A stretch of DNA of 15,494 bases from JBCDBL01 sp039183635 (lineage in GTDB: Bacteria > Pseudomonadota > Alphaproteobacteria > Caulobacterales > Parvularculaceae): NCBI GenBank assembly GCA_039183635.1, contig JBCDBL010000107.1:1-15494 (forward strand). The letters run 5' to 3'. The notes beneath the pieces are model-generated. The model did not search any database. It had not been told where the DNA came from and saw only the letters and a list, made by a program, of their open reading frames with translations. The position numbers and the translations under genes were made by a program. Positions 1 to 5,974 of this stretch are shown piece after piece; position 1 is the first letter of the stretch, and each line of letters begins with the position of its first letter.

Positions 1-306
1 CACCATAACGACCATAAAGATCCCTTGCCCGCCGAATCGGCGCCGGCTTATGTCCTTGCGCCGCTGCCCGATGAAACGGACGCTGCGGACGACGACGGTT
101 CCTTTGACGATGAGGCGTCCAACCCTATTGTCGTGGCTGAATCCAAGGCCTCTGTGTTGGAAATGACAGTCAGCGACGCGGTCATGCAGTTAGACCTTGC
201 AGAACAGCCCGCAATAGTGTTCAAGAACGCCGCACATGGGCGTCTGAACGTTGTTTACAGGCGCTCTGATGGCAACATTGGCTGGGTTGACCCCCAAAGC
301 CCGTGA
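1..306 (+). CDS. hpf: Ribosome hibernation promoting factor, long form (C-terminal part only)
   Basis: The 5' end lies outside the window; 101 codons are visible, ending in TGA at 304-306. The visible part is an acidic linker rich in Asp and Glu, followed by the C-terminal dimerisation domain of long HPF proteins. Recognisable blocks are PIVVAESKA, MTVSDAVMQLDL and the terminal NAAHGRLNVVYRR and DGNIGWVDP. In this family the N-terminal S30AE domain sits in the decoding channel of idle 70S ribosomes, and the C-terminal domain pairs two ribosomes into a 100S dimer in stationary phase. The N-terminal domain should be just upstream. The next gene is ptsN, matching the rpoN-hpf-ptsN order common in Proteobacteria, so rpoN would be expected further upstream (inference). 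Confidence 0.93.
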   Translation, partial: HHNDHKDPLPAESAPAYVLAPLPDETDAADDDGSFDDEASNPIVVAESKASVLEMTVSDAVMQLDLAEQPAIVFKNAAHGRLNVVYRRSDGNIGWVDPQSP

Positions 307-478
307 AGCTTCGTTAAGAGGGGAATGGTGTAACCAGGTCCTTGAATGCGAAAAGAGCGAACAAAGCTCTGACGACCGTCTGGAATTATCGAATTTTTCG
401 CTTTTTTAGGCGATTAACTAATCCGATGAAACGTCGTCATCGCATAACATCGAGTTTTCGGCCTGGCAGGTTGGTAAG
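307..478. other. hpf-ptsN intergenic region
   Basis: These 172 non-coding bases are AT-richer than the flanking genes. The ptsN frame is closed by a TAA at 419-421, so no upstream extension of ptsN is available except from non-ATG codons. A T-rich tract lies around 393-410, but no convincing stem precedes it. No sigma54 -24/-12 promoter pair was found. The segment may hold a separate ptsN promoter, but none can be defined by eye. Confidence 0.5.
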
Positions 479-946
479 ATGGTTGAAATTACAGATCTCT
501 TAACGCCGAAGAGCGTGTTGCCGCATTTAAAGGCGAGCTGCAAAAAACAAGCTTTAGAGGCGCTCGCCCGCGCGGCGTCGGACCTTATTGGTCTTCCATT
601 TGAAGATATTCTGGACAAGCTTTTGGAGCGGGAGCGTCTTGGCTCTACTGGCGTGGGCGGCGGCGTCGCCATACCCCACGGCAAAGTGGAGGGGGCCGAG
701 CAGCTCTTCGGCATTCTTGCGCGCCTCGATCAGCCGATTGAATTCGAGGCTGTGGACGATCGTCCGGTGGATATTTTGTTTCTGCTGATCGCCCCGGAGG
801 GCGCAGGGGCGGAGCATTTGAAAGCTTTGGCCCGGGTGTCCCGTTTGCTGCGCGACAGAAGCCTTGTGGACAGCCTGCGTGGCGCAGAGTCAGGCGAAGC
901 GCTCTACGCCATTGCATCTGAGGGCGAGGCGTCCCACGCGGCTTAA
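479..946 (+). CDS. ptsN: Nitrogen-PTS enzyme IIA (PtsN, EIIA-Ntr)
   Basis: This 155-residue single-domain PTS EIIA protein of the fructose/mannitol type is full length for the family. The phosphoacceptor histidine is H67 in the block GGVAIPHGK. Other family features visible are the N-terminal DLLTPKSVLPHL and the ILFLLIAPEGAGAEHLKALARVSRLLRD-type region after residue 100. It receives phosphate from the PtsP/PtsO relay and acts as a cytosolic regulator (in other Proteobacteria of potassium uptake, nitrogen and carbon metabolism) rather than in sugar transport. The start is the only ATG after an in-frame stop at 419-421. The upstream sequence has no strong Shine-Dalgarno (GGTAAG just before ATG), so translation may be modest. 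It lies 172 bases behind hpf on the same strand. Confidence 0.96.
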   Translation: MVEITDLLTPKSVLPHLKASCKKQALEALARAASDLIGLPFEDILDKLLERERLGSTGVGGGVAIPHGKVEGAEQLFGILARLDQPIEFEAVDDRPVDILFLLIAPEGAGAEHLKALARVSRLLRDRSLVDSLRGAESGEALYAIASEGEASHAA

Positions 947-1187
947 AGCGCTTTTAGAGCCGATTGCATGCTTTGTGAGCCGGCCATCGGCTTTAGAGTT
1001 TTCGTTTTAAGCGCGTGAGACCACCTTCGTGTGGTCCGCATCGTCTGCAAGTCGCTCTAAGCGAAGCGTTTGCGGTTCGTCGTCCTGAAGCGCTCAAAAA
1101 ACAATAATGAAAAGCGATTGAGCGATCTTGGTCGATCTGAAATCGCTTCACAGCGTTTTAAGGCAAAAGCAGCGCCCCGGTTTTGCC
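942..1187. repeat. Hairpin-rich non-coding stretch after ptsN
   Basis: No gene is supported between the ptsN stop and the end of the DUF1150 gene (947-1267). Four separate inverted repeats lie here: AGCCGAT 958-964 with ATCGGCT 986-992; GACCAC 1019-1024 with GTGGTC 1031-1036; AAGCGATT 1112-1119 with AATCGCTT 1141-1148, which also encloses two GATC palindromes; and GGCAAAA 1162-1168 with TTTTGCC 1181-1187. The stretch is bounded by an imperfect inverted pair, CTTAAAGCGCT (942-952) and AGCGTTTTAAG (1152-1162), one mismatch in 11. Short AAGCG/CGCTT words recur throughout. This may be an intergenic repeat element, a processed 3' UTR or a small RNA; the sequence alone does not decide. Confidence 0.4.
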
Positions 1188-1212
1188 GCAGTTCATAAAT
1201 GGGTTTTAATTT

Positions 1213-1242
1213 CGCCTCCCTCGACCATGTGTCGGGGAGGCG
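1213..1242 (+). terminator. Strong stem-loop between convergent ptsN and DUF1150 genes
   Basis: CGCCTCCCTCGAC (1213-1225) pairs with GTCGGGGAGGCG (1231-1242) around the loop CATGT, with one bulged T. On the + strand it is followed by ATCTGTTTT, a short broken U tract. On the minus strand the downstream side is A-rich, so it is a poor intrinsic terminator for the heat-shock pair. It most likely ends transcription coming from ptsN and may stabilise 3' ends from both sides. Confidence 0.55.
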
Positions 1243-1267
1243 ATCTGTTTTGATGTCGTCTTTTACA

Positions 1268-1561
1268 TCAATGGACGCTCACGGGCTCCATCTCATATTG
1301 GCGGGCTGCAACGAATGCTGTTTCCCGATCACTGACAAGCGCCAGTCGATCCCCGTTTGCAGCATGGACGGCGTAAAGCGTCTGGGAGCCTGGCGTCAGT
1401 ATATTTTCGTCTTCGCCTTCCAGGTCGTCTGCAACGTCGGCGGCGGCGACCTGACGCACATAGACCATGTTGGGCGCGCCAAGGGCGGCGAGAGCATCGT
1501 CAGACATGACTTCGCTTGCATCGCCGCCACCTGTTTTAAAAAAGCCTTTCAACTCGTCCAT
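1268..1561 (-). CDS. DUF1150 family protein
   Basis: This 97-residue protein matches the DUF1150 pattern of Alphaproteobacteria. The signs are the central LAALGAPNMVYVRQV block, and the C-terminal TLYAVHAANGDRLALV followed by SDRETAFVAARQYEMEPVSVH. Neither a signal peptide nor a membrane segment is seen, so it should be cytosolic. The function is unknown. The start is supported by AAGGAGT six bases upstream of the ATG. It lies 49 bases downstream of the Hsp20 gene on the same strand, which suggests co-transcription from the heat-shock gene promoter. The pairing with a small heat-shock protein is a recurrent arrangement in this class, to my knowledge, and hints at a role linked to stress or protein quality control (inference). 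Confidence 0.9.
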   Translation of the reverse strand: MDELKGFFKTGGGDASEVMSDDALAALGAPNMVYVRQVAAADVADDLEGEDENILTPGSQTLYAVHAANGDRLALVSDRETAFVAARQYEMEPVSVH

Positions 1562-1610
1562 AGCGTTACTCCTTCATTCCTGAGCCGTCGCCCCTGGCCC
1601 TTGTGTCTTT

Positions 1611-2033
1611 TCACGATGCGCCTTGCGGGCTCGCAATGTTGATTGTCTTCACATCCGCCGCGATTGTTTTACGGGTGAGGTCGATATGAAGAAGCCCGTT
1701 CTCCATATGCGCGCCTGACACGTCTACGCCGTCTGCTAAAACGAAACTGCGTTGAAATCGTCGCGCCGCAATGCCGCGATGCAAATACACTCGATCCTTT
1801 TCGTCCGATGTTTGTCCACGAACGACCAGTTGATTGTCCTCAACGGTGGCGGACAAATCGGCTTTCGCAAACCCCGCTACGGCTAACGTAATGCGCCAGG
1901 CGTTGGCGGACATCTCCTCGATATTGTAGGGCGGATAGCCTTCGCCGGCGGATTTGGCGGCGCGGTCGATCACGCGTTGAATTTGATCGAACCCTAGCAA
2001 AAAAGGGCTATCAAAGCGTGAAGCTCCAGTCAT
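1611..2033 (-). CDS. Hsp20 / IbpA-type small heat-shock protein
   Basis: This 140-residue alpha-crystallin domain chaperone has the usual length of the IbpA class. Its N-terminus (RFDSPFLLGFDQIQRVIDR) matches the IbpA-type arm. The alpha-crystallin domain runs from about residue 35 (YPPYNIEE) to 130, with the family's AGFAKADLSATVEDNQLVV region. The GLLHIDL segment replaces the usual G-x-L motif near the end. These proteins bind unfolding proteins without ATP and hold them for DnaK/ClpB. The start has an excellent Shine-Dalgarno, AAGGAGG, seven bases before the ATG. It is the first gene of a pair with the DUF1150 gene. Heat-shock sigma32 control is likely from family knowledge, but no promoter of that type could be defined by eye. 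Confidence 0.95.
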   Translation of the reverse strand: MTGASRFDSPFLLGFDQIQRVIDRAAKSAGEGYPPYNIEEMSANAWRITLAVAGFAKADLSATVEDNQLVVRGQTSDEKDRVYLHRGIAARRFQRSFVLADGVDVSGAHMENGLLHIDLTRKTIAADVKTINIASPQGAS

Positions 2034-2229
2034 GGCGCATCCTCCTTAAGCAATTGAGCGAGCGCTTTAAAATCAGCCCCCGATTTTCGGCGAGCCTGCA
2101 TTCAGTAAGATAGTTGGGCGCCCTTACGCGATGCGTCAACCGGCGGGCATGTCCTGTGTTATTTTATTACACATTTTTCATTATGACCGTTTCAGGTTTC
2201 TTAGCCTTGTCTGGCTTAAGCTGTTCGAC

Positions 2230-2529
2230 ATGCCTTTAATGTCGTTTCGAAAATATCTTTGCGTTTGGACAAGCGTTCTTGCGGCGCCGCACCTCGTCTT
2301 CGCCATCCTATTTGGAGCCGCTTCGGCGCACCTTGGCGAGGTTGAAAATCCGCACGGGCTTGACGACGAGGCCTGTTTGCAAACTTGCCTGCTGGCGGAG
2401 CTGATGCCGTTCCGGTTGACAACCCGCATAAACATTCCCGCTCCGCACATGTCGCAAGATCTCATAATACGGCCTGATGGGGACGACATCAAAGTACGGA
2501 TTGATCCGCCTGCTGTAGATGTTCGCTGA
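2230..2529 (+). CDS. Possible small exported protein of unknown function
   Basis: No family is recognised. The open frame begins at 2131; I prefer the ATG at 2230 (or 2239), which gives about 99 (or 96) residues with a signal-peptide-like N-terminus. That consists of a basic FRK segment, a hydrophobic stretch (VWTSVLAAPHLVFAILFGA) and a possible ASA cleavage site. The mature part would be about 65 residues, acidic, with one CLQTC cysteine pair. There is no good Shine-Dalgarno, and third-position GC is lower than in the neighbouring genes, so this could be a chance frame. It lies divergent from the Hsp20 gene and convergent with the XRE regulator gene. The longer 132-residue reading from 2131 is less likely because the signal-like segment would then be internal. 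Confidence 0.35.
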   Translation: MPLMSFRKYLCVWTSVLAAPHLVFAILFGAASAHLGEVENPHGLDDEACLQTCLLAELMPFRLTTRINIPAPHMSQDLIIRPDGDDIKVRIDPPAVDVR

Positions 2530-2542
2530 TCATGACGGAAGT

Positions 2543-2575
2543 CTTGGGCGGGGTCCCAAGGACGCAGGACCTGCG
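2543..2575. terminator. Two tandem hairpins between convergent genes
   Basis: CTTGGG (2543-2548) pairs with CCCAAG (2555-2560) around CGGGGT. CGCAG (2563-2567) pairs with CTGCG (2571-2575) around GAC. They lie between the stop of the possible exported protein gene and the end of the XRE regulator gene. Neither is followed by a clear U run, so intrinsic termination is uncertain. Confidence 0.3.
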
Positions 2576-2598
2576 AGCCGGTTTACAGTGGTATCGCT

Positions 2599-3030
2599 CT
2601 AATTGTTCTGCGAGCGTTCAGCAACGCTGCGGGTCAAGGCTGCGATGGCTTGGCGGATGTTTTCATCGGCGATTTCGTTGAAATTACGGACCAGGTCCGC
2701 CGTTAGCCGGTTCGAAACCGCGGTTTGTTCCGTTTCTTCAATCGGCGCGCCATAGCCCTGATAGAAGTACCCCACATCGACGCCCAGCACCTGGGAGATC
2801 TGGTAGAGGCGTCCGGCGCTTACGCGATTGGCCCCGGTCTCATATTTTTGGATTTGCTGGTAGGAAATATTCAAGCGTGCTGACAGTTGCTCCTGGGTAA
2901 GGCCGATAAGGCTGCGCCTGAGGCGGATCCGATCCCCGACGAACTCATCGACAGGAATTGCGGCGCGAGCCCCGCTTGAGGCCTCCGCACTCTCCTCTTT
3001 TCGCCTCGGCTGAGCGGCTTTTTCGGTCAT
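2599..3030 (-). CDS. XRE-family helix-turn-helix transcriptional regulator
   Basis: This 143-residue DNA-binding protein belongs to a group common in Alphaproteobacteria. A charged N-terminal tail (residues 1-27) is followed by the Cro/C1-type HTH at about 29-92. Its blocks are VGDRIRLRRSLIGLTQEQL, the recognition helix region ISYQQIQKYETG, and NRVSAGRLYQISQVLGV. A short C-terminal segment (about 105-140) is predicted helical. The frame stays open upstream to 3258, but the ATG at 3030 is chosen. It has AAGGAAATT directly upstream, and the 76 upstream residues resemble no domain and have poor coding character. The gene diverges from bamD across 290 bases. Targets are unknown; autoregulation through the intergenic region is possible. 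Confidence 0.88.
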   Translation of the reverse strand: MTEKAAQPRRKEESAEASSGARAAIPVDEFVGDRIRLRRSLIGLTQEQLSARLNISYQQIQKYETGANRVSAGRLYQISQVLGVDVGYFYQGYGAPIEETEQTAVSNRLTADLVRNFNEIADENIRQAIAALTRSVAERSQNN

Positions 3031-3320
3031 AATTTCCTTACGCGACTTAATCTGCAGATAGACTTCTAAGTAAGACTGAAAAACCGCTGCAAATTTCCCG
3101 TTATGAGGGAAGGTGCGATGCTCACTCAGCCGTAAGCTGGTGTGCCATGGTTTGCGCGGATTTATAAACCCCCAAAAAACGGTTTCAACGCATATAGTTG
3201 CGCGCTTTACGCCCGCCTTTCCATTCATCCCCTTCGCTGCGTTGATTTCCTGATGCACTAGGGGGTAAAAGGTTTAACTAAATCTGAATTAAGTCGCAAA
3301 AGTTGAGTGGAGCAGGCGTT
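3031..3320. promoter_or_regulatory. Divergent promoter region of the XRE regulator and bamD
   Basis: These 290 non-coding bases should hold promoters for both flanking genes. A dyad, TTCCC (3095-3099) and GGGAA (3107-3111) around seven bases, lies about 65-80 bases upstream of the regulator start and could be an operator. Near bamD, CTAA-N7-TTAA at 3278-3292 is one mismatch from the CtrA consensus TTAA-N7-TTAA. Neither site is proven. No sigma70 -35/-10 pair can be assigned with confidence. Confidence 0.35.
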
Positions 3321-4214
3321 ATGAGCCGAATGCGTGCAATGTCGTTTCAAGTCGCTGTCGGACGCTATTTTTCGGCCGCCGCAACCTCGGCGGAGACGGT
3401 GCGGACCGCGGCGGCGACATTTTTCGCCGTCCTCACCTTGTGCGCCTGCGCCGGCGGCGGTCGGGATAAGGCGGAACGTTTCGCCTATGTCGAGCGGCCG
3501 GTGGAGCAGCTTTACAATGAAGCCATGGACATGCTCGACAAAAAAAGATGGTCCGACGCCGTCGCCCTGTTCGACGAGGTGGAGCGCCAGCATCCCTATT
3601 CGTCCTGGGCCCGCCGGGCGATGTTGATGTCCGCTTTCGCGTCCTATCAGAGCAATGATTATGAAGACGCCATACAGGGGTCCGATCGCTTTATCGCATT
3701 GCATCCGGGTAATGCCGATGCGCCGTATGCATACTATTTAAAGGGCATGGCTTATTATGAGCAAATTCGCGATGTCGGTCGCGATCAGGATATCACCGAA
3801 AACGCCTTGACCGCGCTTAACGATGTCGTTCGTCGGTATCCGGAAAGCGAATATGCCCGCGACGCGCGCCTTAAGATCGATCTCACCCGTGATCACCTCG
3901 CCGGTAAGGAAATGTATGTCGGCCGCTATTACCTTCGGCGTAATCAGCATATCGCCGCGATCAACCGGTTTAAACGTGTGATTACGGAGTATCAAACAAC
4001 AACCCATACGCCTGAGGCGCTGCACCGTCTTGTAGAATCTTATATCGAAATCGGCGTGCCCGAGGAGGCGGAGCAAATCGCAGCCGTCCTCGGATACAAT
4101 TATCCGGGCAGCAAATGGTATGAAGAAAGCTACGCTTTGCTGACGTCTAGGGGACTCGCCCCTGCGGAGAAGACAGACAAGTCATGGCTGTCCAGACTGA
4201 CGTCGGTATTTTAG
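3321..4214 (+). CDS. bamD: Outer membrane protein assembly factor BamD (ComL lipoprotein)
   Basis: This 297-residue lipoprotein is the essential BamD subunit of the BAM complex, which inserts beta-barrel proteins into the outer membrane; it faces the periplasm. A long N-terminal segment leads to a hydrophobic core (AAATFFAVLTLCAC). The probable lipidated cysteine is C43, a relaxed lipobox with L-C-A before C. After it come tandem TPR-like helical repeats. Family blocks are LYNEAMDMLDKKRWSDAVALF, EVERQHPYSSWARRA, YPESEYARDARLKI and the GRYYLRRNQHIAAINRF helix pair. The ATG at 3321 is chosen because GGAG lies eight bases upstream; ATGs at 3330 and 3339 are alternatives that would shorten the signal segment. 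It is followed 34 bases later by recN, a common arrangement in Alphaproteobacteria. Confidence 0.95.
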   Translation: MSRMRAMSFQVAVGRYFSAAATSAETVRTAAATFFAVLTLCACAGGGRDKAERFAYVERPVEQLYNEAMDMLDKKRWSDAVALFDEVERQHPYSSWARRAMLMSAFASYQSNDYEDAIQGSDRFIALHPGNADAPYAYYLKGMAYYEQIRDVGRDQDITENALTALNDVVRRYPESEYARDARLKIDLTRDHLAGKEMYVGRYYLRRNQHIAAINRFKRVITEYQTTTHTPEALHRLVESYIEIGVPEEAEQIAAVLGYNYPGSKWYEESYALLTSRGLAPAEKTDKSWLSRLTSVF

Positions 4215-4248
4215 CGGCGTCTTCACCGCGCCCGACGGAGGGCCTTCC

Positions 4249-5967
4249 ATGCTGATCGCGCTGTCGGTCCGCGACATCGTACTGATCAAAAACCTCACCT
4301 TATCCCTTGAGGAAGGGCTTACGGCGCTCACCGGCGAAACCGGTGCGGGCAAATCGATCTTGCTCGACGCACTCGGTCTCGCCCTCGGCGCCCGGGCCGA
4401 CAAGGGGCTTGTGCGCGCCGGGGAGGCCCAGGGCGCCGCCTCTGCGACATTCTCCATAGCGCCGGCGCACGCCGTCTGGGATCTTTTGGTGGAAAACGGC
4501 CTGACGGCGGACCGGGATGAGGGGCATATGATCCTCCGGCGGGTGCAGCGCGCCGACGGGCGCGCCCTTGCTTTTATCAATGACGAGCCGGTGAGCGTCG
4601 GCCTGTTGCGCCGGGCCGGCGCGCTGTTGGTGGAGACCCACGGCCAGAATGAGGGGCAGGGGTTTCTACAGCCGGCGGCGCACCGCGCCTTGCTTGACGC
4701 CTACGCCGGCGCGGGCGCTGAGTTGGCGGCTGTGCGTGAGGCGTTTGAGGTTCTGGAGCGAGCTGAAGCTGATCTTGAAGCCCACCGCGCTGCGGTCAGC
4801 GACGGGGCGCAGGAGGCGGCTTATCTTGGCGCCCTTGTTGAGGAGCTTGAGCGTCTCGCCCCGGATGAGGGTGAGGAGGCGGCGCTCGCCGGCCGCAGGG
4901 CGCTTTTGATGGCTTCGGAAAAAATTGTCGGCGATTTGCGGGATGCTGCGGCGGGCCTTGCCGGGGATACCGGCGTTGAGGATCGCCTCGCCGCCGCCGC
5001 CCGCAGGCTTGAGGCCGCGGTCGGAAAGCTTGGGGACGGCGGGGACAGCGCTCCGGCGCAAAAAATCGCCGCAGCCGGGGCGGCGCTTGAAAAGGCGTTG
5101 ATCGAAGCGGCCGAAGCCCGCAGCGCGGTCGACGCCGCCCTCGCCGCCGTCGATCTTGATCCGGAGGAGTTGGAGGCGGCGGAGGAGCGGCTGTTCGCCC
5201 TGCGCGCCGCCGCACGGAAATACAACACGCCCGCCGATCGACTGCCCGCGTTGCAGGCGCGCGCGGCGGCGCAGCTCGCCGCCGTTGAGGAAGGAACGGC
5301 GCGGACGGAGGCGCTGGAGGCGGCGTGCGCCGCGGCCCGTACGGCGTATGCAGGCGCCGCTGCAGATTTATCCAAGGTCCGCGCCGGAGCGGCGAAAAAG
5401 CTCGATGCGGCGGTGAAGCGGGAGCTTTCGCCGTTAAAGCTCGACAAGGCCAGATTCCGCACATCCGTTGCCCCGGACGCCGCGCCGGCGGGCCCTCTTG
5501 GGACGGACAAAGTCGCTTTTGAGATTTCCACCAACCCCGGCGCGCCCTTCGGCGCCCTGTCGCAAATCGCCTCGGGCGGGGAGTTGTCGCGGTTTGTCCT
5601 CGCCCTGAAAGCCGCCCTCGCCGCCAAAGACGACAAGACGGTCATTATTTTCGACGAGGTCGACAGCGGCGTCGGCGGGGCCGTCGCTGACGCCGTGGGG
5701 GAGCGTTTGGCGAAGCTCGCCAAGGGCGGCCAGGTGTTGGTCGTCACCCATTCGCCCCAGGTGGCCGCGCGCGCCCACGCCCATTGGCGCATCTCCAAAA
5801 CCAGGGGCAAAACCGCTGTGACGCGGCTTGAAGCCCTCGACGCCCCTGGACGGGAGGAGGAAATCGCCCGCATGTTGTCCGGCGCGCGCGTCACCGACGA
5901 AGCCCGGGCGGCGGCGCGCAACCTGTTGGACGGCGAGGCGCCGAAAAAGCTCCGCCGCAGCGCTTGA
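4249..5967 (+). CDS. recN: DNA repair protein RecN (SMC-like ATPase)
   Basis: This 572-residue SMC-family ATPase of double-strand break repair is full length. The Walker A motif is GETGAGKS at 29-36. The middle (about 155-390) is alanine- and glutamate-rich and should form the short coiled-coil arms. The ABC signature ASGGELSR is at 441-448, Walker B TVIIFDE at 464-470, and the H-loop histidine is H501 in VVTHSPQVAA. The segment around residue 131 reads HGQNEGQ, where better-known RecNs have HGQHxxx, a mild variant. RecN tethers broken DNA ends and helps RecA-dependent recombination. The start ATG has GGAGGG six bases upstream. It lies in a + strand cluster with bamD before and ligA seven bases after. 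No SOS box is visible just upstream, so any damage control would have to act on the whole cluster. Confidence 0.97.
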   Translation: MLIALSVRDIVLIKNLTLSLEEGLTALTGETGAGKSILLDALGLALGARADKGLVRAGEAQGAASATFSIAPAHAVWDLLVENGLTADRDEGHMILRRVQRADGRALAFINDEPVSVGLLRRAGALLVETHGQNEGQGFLQPAAHRALLDAYAGAGAELAAVREAFEVLERAEADLEAHRAAVSDGAQEAAYLGALVEELERLAPDEGEEAALAGRRALLMASEKIVGDLRDAAAGLAGDTGVEDRLAAAARRLEAAVGKLGDGGDSAPAQKIAAAGAALEKALIEAAEARSAVDAALAAVDLDPEELEAAEERLFALRAAARKYNTPADRLPALQARAAAQLAAVEEGTARTEALEAACAAARTAYAGAAADLSKVRAGAAKKLDAAVKRELSPLKLDKARFRTSVAPDAAPAGPLGTDKVAFEISTNPGAPFGALSQIASGGELSRFVLALKAALAAKDDKTVIIFDEVDSGVGGAVADAVGERLAKLAKGGQVLVVTHSPQVAARAHAHWRISKTRGKTAVTRLEALDAPGREEEIARMLSGARVTDEARAAARNLLDGEAPKKLRRSA

Positions 5968-5974
5968 GACCTTT

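Noticed and set aside
2034..2100. ROSE-type RNA thermometer in the Hsp20 leader
   Set aside because: TTGCT occurs next to the AAGGAGG, but only three bases separate them, too few for the hairpin a ROSE element needs. No alternative pairing of the SD was found by eye.
2605..2619. Second GTTC-N7-GTTC match (LexA-box pattern)
   Set aside because: It lies within the last codons of the XRE regulator gene, not in a promoter position. About 0.5 such matches are expected by chance in the window.
3031..3258. 76-residue N-terminal extension of the XRE regulator
   Set aside because: The extension has no domain, while the ATG at 3030 has a good ribosome binding site and gives the usual family length.
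3303..3320. TTG start six codons upstream for bamD
   Set aside because: The ATG at 3321 has GGAG at a suitable distance; the TTG has no ribosome binding site.
4821..5921. 366-codon minus strand frame inside recN
   Set aside because: It is a shadow frame of GC-rich codons, highly alanine/serine/arginine-rich, opposite a fully conserved recN.
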